Below, one piece after another: positions 44,109 through 51,555 of a stretch of 64,000 nt of DNA. The DNA is taken from assembly GCF_014385435.1 (NCBI RefSeq), contig NZ_JACSUD010000008.1, positions 35,051-99,050 of the forward strand, read 5' to 3'. The notes under the pieces are model-generated. The model did no database searches. It worked only from the letters and a program-made list of their open reading frames with translations, and was not told where the DNA came from. Source of the DNA: Alloprevotella sp. Lung230 (lineage in GTDB: Bacteria; Bacteroidota; Bacteroidia; Bacteroidales; Bacteroidaceae). The translations under genes and the position numbers were made by a program. Each line of letters starts with the position of its first letter. Within the stretch, counting starts at the first letter, position 1.

Positions 44109-44819
44109 TCAGGGCAGGTCGATGCCGGCACGGGCAGCCTGCGAGAGTTGCACGCGATGGGGCAATCGATAGTGCTTTCCGTCTTTGTGGAAGTTGCCTC
44201 CCGTCTGCTTGAAGTGAAATCCGATGCCGGCTTCCCGACATTGACGCCGTACGTCCAAAACCCATTCGTAGTGGCAGGGGCGGGCGTTCAGCCCCGACTC
44301 GCCGCCCACCGTGATGCGTTCGATACCTCCCAACTTGCCGTGGAAGTCTACGGCTTCAAGCATCGGTTCGACAATGATTTCGCGGTGCACGAGAGGTGTG
44401 TGCAGAAAGAGGGGCAGACGTTCGTCCACGCAACGCTGGTTCTCCATCGTACAGCAGAGATAGAGGCGCGATTTCAGTTCCTCCCAAAAGGGAGGCAGGC
44501 ACGAGGTGATGCGCTCGGGGCGCTTGGTGACCATATAGAACGTCAGGTCGCTGCGCATCCGCATCATCTGCCAAGCCTCGCTGCGCCAAGCGTCCATCTC
44601 TTCGAGGAAGAAGTCCGACGAGAAGCACGTCATCACCCGACGGCCTGGTGGGATTTTCCACTCGCCCCGTCGGTTGCGCTTCATCGGCAGGTCGAAGGTG
44701 GTCGTTTTGCGCACAAGGTTGGTGTCGATGCCGTGTTGCTCATCGCGGGCAAACACGTAGCAATGTCGGCACCCTTCGCTCTTGCGGTGGCATCCGTGGA
44801 TGAGGTTCCAAAGTATCAT
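44109..44819 (-). CDS. DUF5131-like protein (phage Gp37/Gp68 type)
   Basis: 236 residues, uncharacterised. The N-terminal WNLIHGCHRKSEGCRHCYVF holds Cys10, Cys17 and Cys20 (CX6CX2C), the feature that relates this family to radical-SAM-like proteins, although the spacing differs from the classical CX3CX2C. Later motifs include SDFFLEEMDAWR, VTKRPERI, CTMENQ and GGESGLNARPCHYEWVLDVRRQC, typical of the family. Homologues occur in phages and in bacterial chromosomes; no reaction is proven. It neighbours ribD and an insertion sequence. The DNA composition is like that of the core genome. Confidence 0.78.
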   Translation of the reverse strand: MILWNLIHGCHRKSEGCRHCYVFARDEQHGIDTNLVRKTTTFDLPMKRNRRGEWKIPPGRRVMTCFSSDFFLEEMDAWRSEAWQMMRMRSDLTFYMVTKRPERITSCLPPFWEELKSRLYLCCTMENQRCVDERLPLFLHTPLVHREIIVEPMLEAVDFHGKLGGIERITVGGESGLNARPCHYEWVLDVRRQCREAGIGFHFKQTGGNFHKDGKHYRLPHRVQLSQAARAGIDLP

Positions 44820-44939
44820 GTCTTGTTACGTTTTTTTCTGTCCGACGATCTGGAAGGACGCTTGGATGAGTCTTTTCACTCTCTTTGTAGAAAATGTCGC
44901 TGAAACGAACGTTTTTCCTACATAAAACCTGAGTTCGGT

Positions 44940-45872
44940 CTAAGCAATCGACCTTTCTCTCTCGATAATCTCGAGGTCAAGCTTAGGTTTCTTGGTCAGG
45001 AAATGATAGGCTGTGATGGCTGCTATAAGATTGACGCAGAATCCATCGAAACTCCGATGGCGGGTGTGTTCAATCTGCACGATATTCTTTAACTCGTCGT
45101 TGACGGTTTCTACAAGAGAACGTTTGCGAAGCATTATCTTATCGCTCATGTCCATCAACTGATTCTTCATATTTTTGCGTATCTTGGTCACAAGATGAAT
45201 GCCATCGACAAAGAGTTCGTCAAACAAACTCTTGGAAATATATCCCTTGTCGGCATAGAGCTTTCCAAATATCTTTTTCGTAAAGCTACTCTCTTTCAAA
45301 GGAATACGGTCGTCTGTCGTCGATTTGGTGAGTTTCCATTCCACGATTTCCCCCATGTCGTTGATGATGATATGGAGTTTGAAACCATGGTACCATCCCA
45401 TGGTTCCTTTGCTCTTTTGGGCTGTTCCCAAGAAGACCTTGTTACGATGACTTCTCTTGACATGACACACCTTGATGGGCGTAGAGTCGATGATGGAGAA
45501 TCCCGTACATTTGCCGGCACAATGAATCTGCTGAAACAAAGAGAGTTTGACGGCCACCATTTTTTGACGTTCTACGAAGCGGTTGTAAGATAGAACTTTG
45601 GGAAAGAGACTCCTCCACTCCCGGCAAATCATGAGATAGAAAGCTTTGAGATTTCTATATTGTGAGAGTTGAAAAGCCACGAGAATGGTCATAATCTCGC
45701 TGTCACTCATCACAAAAGCCCTCTTTCTCCTCTTCTTATCAGAGGTCGGAAGCGGCTTTTTGGCGAGATGGGGTTCAAATTCCTTGCAGAAATCGTCGAT
45801 TATGTAGAAAATTTCGAGTACCTTTGTAGGTGTCAATGCAGAAGAATCCATTTGTAACGTTTTGATTTTCAC
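44940..45872 (-). CDS. IS982-family transposase
   Basis: 310 residues, intact. The DDE catalytic residues are seen as Asp129 in IIDSTPIKVC, Asp208 in LYADKGYIS and Glu255 in RSLVETVNDELKN. IS982-type enzymes carry the D-S-x-P-V/I-x-V-C motif, which matches. The stop codon overlaps the left inverted repeat. The N-terminal 110 residues form a helical DNA-binding region (MSDSEIMTILVAFQLSQYRN). Codon use is more A/T-rich than in core genes, as expected for a mobile element. Confidence 0.93.
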   Translation of the reverse strand: MKIKTLQMDSSALTPTKVLEIFYIIDDFCKEFEPHLAKKPLPTSDKKRRKRAFVMSDSEIMTILVAFQLSQYRNLKAFYLMICREWRSLFPKVLSYNRFVERQKMVAVKLSLFQQIHCAGKCTGFSIIDSTPIKVCHVKRSHRNKVFLGTAQKSKGTMGWYHGFKLHIIINDMGEIVEWKLTKSTTDDRIPLKESSFTKKIFGKLYADKGYISKSLFDELFVDGIHLVTKIRKNMKNQLMDMSDKIMLRKRSLVETVNDELKNIVQIEHTRHRSFDGFCVNLIAAITAYHFLTKKPKLDLEIIERERSIA

Positions 45873-45909
45873 CTATAAAGTTACAAACTCTGTCTGTATT
45901 GACCAACAT

Positions 45910-45946
45910 TTCCGCCAACTATTTAACTAGTTGGCGGAATCTTTTT
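45910..45946 (+). terminator. Terminator at the right end of the IS982 element
   Basis: A 12-bp stem, TTCCGCCAACTA / TAGTTGGCGGAA, with a 6-base loop and a following T run on the plus strand, upstream of the transposase start. It probably blocks read-in. Confidence 0.75.
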
Positions 45947-45987
45947 AAGGCGTTTTCTTAGACCGAACTCAGGTTACATAAAATAAA

Positions 45988-46032
45988 AACAGCCATTTGC
46001 TTGTTTGAATCAGAAGCAAATCGTGGCTGTTT
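45988..46032 (-). terminator. Terminator for the HigBA/ImmA pair
   Basis: AACAGCCATTTGCTT pairs with AAGCAAATCGTGGCTGTT (3-base bulge); on the minus strand it is followed by a T-rich run. It lies about 110 bases past the stop at 46141. Confidence 0.8.
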
Positions 46033-46054
46033 ACTGATAAGTAAGGTCTTAAAT

Positions 46055-46140
46055 ATTAATCGTAGTTATCTTCATCGTAGGATGTTCTCTACTTTGATAC
46101 TACCCTTGTGTCAATTCTTTCTGAACACCTACTTAGACGA
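46055..46140. repeat. Dispersed repeat, copy 2 (inverted relative to 28705)
   Basis: 46055-46097 is the inverted match of 28705-28747 (40 of 43 bases). At its far end 46122-46136 carries GAACACCTACTTAG, also found at 44004. A short conserved reading (INRSYL) exists in both copies but without an open gene. Confidence 0.7.
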
Positions 46141-47256
46141 CTATAAAATTCTCGAATTAAAGTAATTTCTGATTCTGTATATACCAATGTCGTGCTTATA
46201 CCTTCCAAAAAGAATTTGAGGATTTACCTCATATTTGTCAGCCTCCTCCTTAATGTAAGGAGCAATTTTGTAAGGCACAACATCACGAGTTCTTGCCAAG
46301 AACTTTTTCCAGTCAGCATTTGGGACAACTGCATTCAAAGCAAAATTGTCTGCCTCATATTCTTCAGAATCTTTCTTTTCATCAAACATATTAATCATAG
46401 CCTTTCCGTCTTTCGTAAGATGACTATAAACGTGTCCGACTTCGTGTAAGATTGTAAAGGCGAAATTGTCGATAGATGAGATACGCTCTGTGACAACGAT
46501 AGTAGGATGATTACCCATCCAGAAAGACATTCCATCTACAGGTACTTGCCCAACCTTTTTGACAACCATAAAACGTATACCATACCTATTCAGTACTTTG
46601 CCTGTTTTTTTGACCGTTCCTGAATTTTCCTTGAAAACATTATTGAGCTCCTTAGTCAGTGAGTAAACACGATTTTTCTCAAAGATTCCCAATAACGACT
46701 CATCGTTTTTGGAAAGATAGTAGCAATAGTATTTCCAAGATAAAATATCAACAGGATTGGTTGTTACTTTTTCGGACTTGCGATAATAATATGACAATTC
46801 CATTTCCTTGGCTTTCAGACCAAAGAAATCATCCAAATTATCTACTCCAAACACCTCGAAGATGCGATTGACATCCTCGATGAGGTTGCCTTTGATAATA
46901 CCGACCTTTCTAAAGAATTGCGTACTCACTTGTTCTTTGAGAACATTCCAAATCTCCAGCATTTTAGTTTGCAACACAACTCTTTCACTCTGTTTCGCAC
47001 AGTCAAGTTCGTACTGGGTTTGAATGTTCATGAGAAATGTAGCAGAAATGTCGAGGGCATTTTCCAACAATAATGCCATTTCGGGTGTCAGAGAACGTTT
47101 ACCTTTTATGACATCATTCAGAATGGACTTCTGTATGCCTGTGAGTTCGGACAACTCGCTCTGCTTCATGTTGCGTGCAGCGAGTTCATCTTTTATCACT
47201 TCTCCCACATGAGTTGCCTCAAATGGTACTGCCTGATTAAAACTAAACTTAGTCAT
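46141..47256 (-). CDS. HigA-like antitoxin fused to an ImmA/IrrE metallopeptidase domain
   Basis: 371 residues. Residues 15-72 are an XRE/HigA helix-turn-helix (GEVIKDELAARNMKQSELSELTGIQKSILNDVI). Residues 225-330 are an ImmA/IrrE-type zinc peptidase with HEVGH at 271-275 and acidic residues SEEYEADNFA at 297-306 as the third ligand. In ImmA, this domain cleaves a repressor; in this fused form it could act on the protein itself or on a partner. It overlaps the toxin gene by 8 bases. The DNA is A/T-rich relative to the neighbours, suggesting horizontal arrival. Confidence 0.87.
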   Translation of the reverse strand: MTKFSFNQAVPFEATHVGEVIKDELAARNMKQSELSELTGIQKSILNDVIKGKRSLTPEMALLLENALDISATFLMNIQTQYELDCAKQSERVVLQTKMLEIWNVLKEQVSTQFFRKVGIIKGNLIEDVNRIFEVFGVDNLDDFFGLKAKEMELSYYYRKSEKVTTNPVDILSWKYYCYYLSKNDESLLGIFEKNRVYSLTKELNNVFKENSGTVKKTGKVLNRYGIRFMVVKKVGQVPVDGMSFWMGNHPTIVVTERISSIDNFAFTILHEVGHVYSHLTKDGKAMINMFDEKKDSEEYEADNFALNAVVPNADWKKFLARTRDVVPYKIAPYIKEEADKYEVNPQILFGRYKHDIGIYRIRNYFNSRIL

Positions 47257-47569
47257 AATGATATGATATTTCTAATAATTCTATTTCTGTAATGATAATG
47301 CTTCCATCGAGAGGAGAACTTTGGAAAATCAATCGCCAAGCGTCATTGCAACGTACAGACTCTTGTCCTTTTCTGTCACCATGCAACGCTTCGTAATTTA
47401 ATCCTTTCAAGCGATAGAGATCTTCGATTCGTCGAGCAGCTTTCATGTAGTCAACGGCTTTCTTGTACCCTTTTATCACTTGGACCGGCAGTCTTCTGTA
47501 TCTCTTGTCTGATGTCTTACCATTTTCATATAATTCGAGTAGAGCTTCGTCTTCTGATGTGATATTCAT
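47249..47569 (-). CDS. RelE/HigB-type toxin
   Basis: 106 residues. The fold of RelE-family mRNA endonucleases is suggested by LYRLKGLNYEALHGDRKGQESVRCNDAWRLIFQ and by the small size. HigB-type toxins have this N-LHGDR-x-G-x-x-S-x-R pattern and cut mRNA on ribosomes. The gene precedes its antitoxin, as in hig loci (toxin first), and overlaps it. Its promoter and a likely operator lie directly upstream. Confidence 0.85.
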   Translation of the reverse strand: MNITSEDEALLELYENGKTSDKRYRRLPVQVIKGYKKAVDYMKAARRIEDLYRLKGLNYEALHGDRKGQESVRCNDAWRLIFQSSPLDGSIIITEIELLEISYHYD

Positions 47570-47595
47570 AAATGTTCAGCCATGATTTAATGGTA

Positions 47596-47634
47596 CAAAA
47601 ATAATGCAATTATTTCTGTTATCAAAATTGATAA
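47596..47634 (-). promoter_or_regulatory. HigBA promoter with overlapping palindromic operator
   Basis: On the minus strand TTTG (47623-47626) and TATTTTTG (47596-47603) are 19 bases apart, the best Bacteroidota promoter in the window. The palindrome TTATCAAAATTGATAA (47619-47634, 7-bp arms) overlaps the -33 box, fitting autorepression by the XRE domain of the antitoxin. Confidence 0.7.
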
Positions 47635-47800
47635 TCAATAATTGTTTGACTATTGGGCGCTTTTAACAAAAAAGACTTCATTTTGTTGTTACATGACTCT
47701 ATTTGGGTGGGAACTAAGTATGTGTTCAGTATTAATTAATATCTCTTTGCTTCCCCCTTTCCTCATCTCACCTTTGTTCATCAGTCAAGAGAATCCTGCC

Positions 47801-48010
47801 CTCGCGCGCGTATACCCTACAATAGGGACTGTTTTTTGCCTTCACTGCCTTCACCAGAGGCGAAAGTGCTTGAAAATCTTTGGTTTATGGGTGAAGGCAA
47901 AGGTGAAGGCAAACGGCAAATCTCGGGAGGTGGAGCGCGCATATTGGTGGGTGTGGTGAAGGCAGTGAAGGTAAAAAACGTGGGTATTGTGTAGTGTATA
48001 CGCGTGCGAG
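47801..48010. mobile_element. Miniature inverted-repeat element, 210 bp
   Basis: The outer 20-bp arms CTCGCGCGCGTATACCCTAC (47801-47820) and GTAGTGTATACGCGTGCGAG (47991-48010) pair with two mismatches. An inner pair, TTTTGCCTTCACTGCCTTCA (from 47834) and its near complement at 47955-47980, follows. No coding frame of note lies inside. The first 15 bases recur exactly at 63986-64000, so it is a dispersed element. The rest of 47635-47800 shows no gene. Confidence 0.78.
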
Positions 48011-48030
48011 CCGAGGCGTGTGCCGGCTCC

Positions 48031-48121
48031 CTCAGAGAAAAACGACCCCCCCTCAGAGAAAGATAAAACTATCTCTGAGGTAATTTCATCTACTTCAGAG
48101 AAAAACAAAACTACCTCTGAG
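48031..48121. repeat. Five palindromic units at 21-bp period, CTCWGAG type
   Basis: Cores start at 48031 (CTCAGAG), 48052 (CTCAGAG), 48073 (CTCTGAG), 48094 (TTCAGAG) and 48115 (CTCTGAG), every spacing exactly 21 bases, in A-rich spacers. The same core and spacing occur at 31227-31281. It starts 20 bases after the inverted-repeat element. The stretch 48122-48321 shows no gene. Confidence 0.92.
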
Positions 48122-48321
48122 GAAAATGTGGCTCGCTCCTTGGGAGGCGAAGTGGCTGGGCACTTCCTGAGTTCCGGTGTGCGTGTTCTGCCTTTTGATG
48201 CTGTGCCGGACTTTCGCCCCAAAGTGTTAAATCCGTGTTAAAGTCGGGAGCGAGTGGCGCTTTTGGCCGGCGAGATGTCTATATATTTGTGAGGGGCATT
48301 TGCAAGAGGAGACTAAAAACA

Positions 48322-48359
48322 ACAGAGATGGAACTTCGCAGGGGAACTTCCATCTCTGT
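48322..48359 (-). terminator. Terminator of the division cluster
   Basis: A 12-bp stem, ACAGAGATGGAA / TTCCATCTCTGT, with a 14-base loop; the minus strand continues TGTTTTTAG. It lies 27 bases past the yqeY stop. Confidence 0.88.
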
Positions 48360-48385
48360 GAGGGAGCATCGGGAGGAGAAAAACC

Positions 48386-48832
48386 TTAGGCCAGGAGTTC
48401 CTTGACCTTCGTGCTGATGGCGCGTCCATCGGCCTTTCCGGCGAGCTGCTTGGAGGCTACACCCATCACCTTGCCCATGTCCTTGGCCGAGGTGGCGCCG
48501 ACTTGGGCAATGATGTCGCGGAGAGCAGCGGTGAGTTCTTCGTCGGAGAGAGGTTTGGGGAGGTAACTCTCGATGGCCGCCACCTCAGCCAGTTCGCTTT
48601 CGGCCAGGTCGGGACGATTTTGCTCGGTGTAGAGTTGGGCAGTGTCGCGACCTTGCTTGACGAGTTTGGCAATGATTTTGAGGGCGGCTTCGTCGGAGAG
48701 CTCACCATTGTTGCCGGGAGCTGTTTTGGCTTCGATGAAGTATTTCTTGACGTTGCGGAGTGCTTGTGTGCGCACTTTGTCTTTGGCTTTCATGGCCGCC
48801 ATGATGTCGGCACTGATTTGATCGAAAAGCAT
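48386..48832 (-). CDS. GatB/YqeY domain-containing protein
   Basis: 148 residues, the free-standing form of the helical domain found at the end of GatB. The sequence has the family pattern: MLFDQISADIMAAMKAKDK at the N-terminus, then VAAIESYLPKPLSDEEL and GKVMGVASKQLAGKADGR near the end. It probably contacts tRNA or an amidotransferase, but no role is established. It is the last gene of the division cluster, 24 bases after the second ftsZ, a position it also holds in other Bacteroidales. Confidence 0.92.
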   Translation of the reverse strand: MLFDQISADIMAAMKAKDKVRTQALRNVKKYFIEAKTAPGNNGELSDEAALKIIAKLVKQGRDTAQLYTEQNRPDLAESELAEVAAIESYLPKPLSDEELTAALRDIIAQVGATSAKDMGKVMGVASKQLAGKADGRAISTKVKELLA

Positions 48833-48856
48833 AATTGGATGTGTAGGGATAGGGGA

Positions 48857-50107
48857 TTAGACCATCACCTCCAAAGCCGCAGCTTGATTGGCAATGCTGC
48901 GGAAGTGGCGGATGTCATTTTCTGTTCGTTTATAGACGGGGAGGGCATCGACCGCCTCTAAGAGTTTCTCGTTTTCGAGGTCTTCGGAGGAGAAGAGGAA
49001 GATGCGGTTGTAGCGTTGGCGCTTTTGGGTGTCGCCATAGGCTTGTCGGCGTCGCTCGTCGAGGGCACGTTCGTGTTCCATCTCTTCGAGGCTGATGGTG
49101 CCCTCTTGCGCCTCTTCTTCCTCCTCAGGGTCGAGACGGAAGCCGGAGGCGAGGATGGTCACTTTGACTTCGTCGGTGAGGTTGGGATCTTCTGCCATTC
49201 CCCATTTTGTATCGACATCACGGAGGAAACCCTCCATAAAAGAATCCACCTCTTGCATCTCGTCCATCATCAGACTGTTACCGGTGGCTTCGGGAGGATA
49301 GAAGAAAGCCACGCGTAGGGAGCGGGAGCGCTTGACTTCTCGGTCGTTGAGGAGTGGCGACTCAAGGGCGTCTTGAAAGGCTTTGGTCATGCGGCCGTCG
49401 CCGCGCCCGAAGCCACTCGACATGATGGCCACACCACCACCGCGAAGGCAGGTGTCGACATCGTGGAAGTCGAGGTTTTGCGTGCCGTGCATGTTGATGA
49501 TTTCCACGATGGAGCGGACGGCCTTGGTGAGGGTGTCGTCGGCTTTGCGGAAGGCTTCCGCCACGGAATAGTCGGAATAGATCTCTTTGAGGCGCTCGTT
49601 GTTGACGACAAGGAGGGCGTCGACCTCTTTCGACATGGCTTCGACTCCATCGAGGGCTTGGTCGATTTTCTTATTGCCTTCAAACTTGAAGGGGATGGTG
49701 ACAATGCCGATGGTGAGGATGTCGCGCTTCATGGCTTCGCGGGCCACGATGGGAGCGGCTCCCGTGCCGGTGCCACCGCCCATGCCGGCGGTGATGAACA
49801 CCATCTTGATGTTGTCGTCGAAGGCTTCTTGGATTTTCGACAAGTGGGTTTCGGCCAGTCGCTTTCCCACCTCGGGGCGTCCACCGGCACCGAGTCCCTC
49901 GCCGAGCTGCATGTGGTCGGGCACGGGAGAGTCTTGCAGCGCCTTGGCATCGGTGTTGCACACCAAGAAGCGAACGCCTTCGATGCGCTCGCGGTACATG
50001 TTGCCCACGGCATTGCCGCCGCCGCCGCCCACACCAATCACCTTGATGATGGAAGCGGAAGAGGGCGCTTTTTCCTTTTCAGGAAGGTCGATGAGTTCGT
50101 TAGGCAT
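48857..50107 (-). CDS. ftsZ: Cell division protein FtsZ, second tandem copy
   Basis: 416 residues, a complete tubulin-like GTPase. The nucleotide motif GGGTGTG is at 110-116, the T4-type GVGGGGGNAV near 25-34, and the synergy loop NLDFHD at 211-216 keeps both catalytic Asp (213 and 216). A 22-residue N-terminus precedes the fold, shorter than in the first copy. The acidic linker (RLDPEEEEEAQEG) and IFLFSSEDLENEKLLEAVDA with KRT follow; the family's C-terminal helix is thus internal, with about 20 extra residues ending AALEVMV. Its start overlaps the first copy by 8 bases. Over half the GTPase residues match the first copy by eye. Confidence 0.93.
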   Translation of the reverse strand: MPNELIDLPEKEKAPSSASIIKVIGVGGGGGNAVGNMYRERIEGVRFLVCNTDAKALQDSPVPDHMQLGEGLGAGGRPEVGKRLAETHLSKIQEAFDDNIKMVFITAGMGGGTGTGAAPIVAREAMKRDILTIGIVTIPFKFEGNKKIDQALDGVEAMSKEVDALLVVNNERLKEIYSDYSVAEAFRKADDTLTKAVRSIVEIINMHGTQNLDFHDVDTCLRGGGVAIMSSGFGRGDGRMTKAFQDALESPLLNDREVKRSRSLRVAFFYPPEATGNSLMMDEMQEVDSFMEGFLRDVDTKWGMAEDPNLTDEVKVTILASGFRLDPEEEEEAQEGTISLEEMEHERALDERRRQAYGDTQKRQRYNRIFLFSSEDLENEKLLEAVDALPVYKRTENDIRHFRSIANQAAALEVMV

Positions 50108-51485
50108 CGATGATGGGGTTTAAGGGTAGGTTGGTGGTCGATTTGGATTTGATGCCGTTGAGGTAGTCCTTGGTGCGCTTGCTGGCGGGCATGGCTTCGA
50201 CGAGGGTGATGATTTCCTCGTTTTCGAGGTCTTCGGGTTCGAAGAGGAACACCTTGACAAATCGGCGCTGCACGCCGTGGTTGTCGGTGAAACCATAGTA
50301 CGATCCTCGGCGCTCTTCGAGCTCCACGCGCCATTCGGCGGCGGCTTTGGCTTCGGCTTCGGTCTGTGCTTCTATCTTTTCGCGCATGCCGGTCACGGCG
50401 TTCATGCCGAAACCGGTGGCGAGGATGGTGATTTTGACTTTCTTGTCCAAGGAGTTGTCGGTGGAGAGGCCGAATTTGGTTTCGACATCGTCTTGGAAGG
50501 ACGACATGAATTGGTGCACCTCGTTCATCTCCTCCATCATCAGTTCGCTGGTGCCGCCTTCGTTGCTTTCGGCGCAGAAGGTGATGGCGAGCAAAATCTT
50601 CTTGGCGTTGTAGATGTCGTTGTTGTTGAGCAGCGGGGAGTGGAGGGCGTCTTGAATGGCCTTGGTGACGCGGTTTTCGCCTTCGCCGTAGCCGGTGGAC
50701 ATGATGGCCACTCCGCCTTCGCGCAGCACCGTGCCGACGTCTTGGAAGTCGAGATTGACGATGCCGTGCATGGTGATGATTTCGGAGATGGAGCGAGCGG
50801 CCACAGAGAGGGTGTTGTCGGCCTTGTCGAAAGCCGAGCGGATGGTGAGTTCTGGATAAATCTCGCGCAGGCGCTCGTTGTTGATGACCAGGAGGGCGTC
50901 CACCTCTTTGGCAATGGCATCTACACCGTCGAGGGCTTGGTCGATTTTCTTGTTGCCCTCAAAGCGGAAGGGGATGGTGACGATGCCCACGGTGAGGATG
51001 CCCTTCTCTTTGGCTTCGTGGGCAATGACGGGAGCAGCGCCGGTGCCGGTGCCCCCACCCATACCGGCGGTGATGAACACCATCTTGGTGCCGTCGTCGA
51101 GCATTTCGCGGATTTGATCGATGCTCTCTTCAGCGGCCTGTCGGGCACGTTCGGGACGATTGCCGGCGCCGAGACCTTCGTGTCCCAACTGCAGGCGGTG
51201 GGGCACGGGAGAGTCGGCCAGTGCTTTGGAGTCGGTGTTGCAGACCACAAAGTTGACATCGTGCATGCCGGTGCGGTACATGTAGTTGACGGCGTTGCCA
51301 CCACCGCCACCCACACCAATCACCTTGATGATTTTGGGGGTTGTGGAGGGAATGTCGATATCTACGGCATGGCTGCGGGGCGACTCGGACGCTGCCGAGG
51401 GACGGGGGGCAGCGGGCGTAGTTTCCGGAATTTCGATGTCGAGGATGAGGGCTTTATCTTGTTCAGGAGAAAGGGTGTCGGACAT
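50100..51485 (-). CDS. ftsZ: Cell division protein FtsZ, first tandem copy
   Basis: 461 residues; polymerises at mid-cell to guide septum synthesis. GVGGGGGNAV lies near 57-66, GGGTGTG at 143-149 and the synergy loop NLDFQD at 244-249 with Asp246 and Asp249. A 50-residue acidic/Pro-rich N-terminal extension precedes the fold. A charged linker (about 385-430, with KIEAQTEAEAKAAAEW) leads to VFLFEPEDLENEEIITLVEAMPASKRT, then about 24 further residues. It lies 70 bases after ftsA, the usual position of the single ftsZ of the phylum, so it is presumably the ancestral copy. Both copies look active. Confidence 0.95.
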   Translation of the reverse strand: MSDTLSPEQDKALILDIEIPETTPAAPRPSAASESPRSHAVDIDIPSTTPKIIKVIGVGGGGGNAVNYMYRTGMHDVNFVVCNTDSKALADSPVPHRLQLGHEGLGAGNRPERARQAAEESIDQIREMLDDGTKMVFITAGMGGGTGTGAAPVIAHEAKEKGILTVGIVTIPFRFEGNKKIDQALDGVDAIAKEVDALLVINNERLREIYPELTIRSAFDKADNTLSVAARSISEIITMHGIVNLDFQDVGTVLREGGVAIMSTGYGEGENRVTKAIQDALHSPLLNNNDIYNAKKILLAITFCAESNEGGTSELMMEEMNEVHQFMSSFQDDVETKFGLSTDNSLDKKVKITILATGFGMNAVTGMREKIEAQTEAEAKAAAEWRVELEERRGSYYGFTDNHGVQRRFVKVFLFEPEDLENEEIITLVEAMPASKRTKDYLNGIKSKSTTNLPLNPIIDA

Positions 51486-51555
51486 AATGGCAAAATGAAT
51501 AGAGAGAGAAAGTGGAACAGCACAAAAGAGGGAGGTGAGATTTTTAGCCCTCTCT

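Larger units (their letters stand above)
44926..45975. mobile_element. IS982-family insertion sequence, 1050 bp
   Basis: Perfect 19-bp terminal inverted repeats AACCTGAGTTCGGTCTAAG lie at 44926-44944 and 45957-45975 and enclose one intact transposase gene. ACATAA directly outside both ends (44920-44925 and 45976-45981) is a likely 6-bp target duplication. The intact ends and frame suggest recent insertion. It entered just downstream of the terminator of the toxin-antitoxin pair, so no gene is broken. Confidence 0.93.

Noticed and set aside
47851..48222. 123-codon minus-strand frame with SEV heptads
   Set aside because: It is the 21-bp array and the inverted-repeat element read as protein; no start signal or domain.
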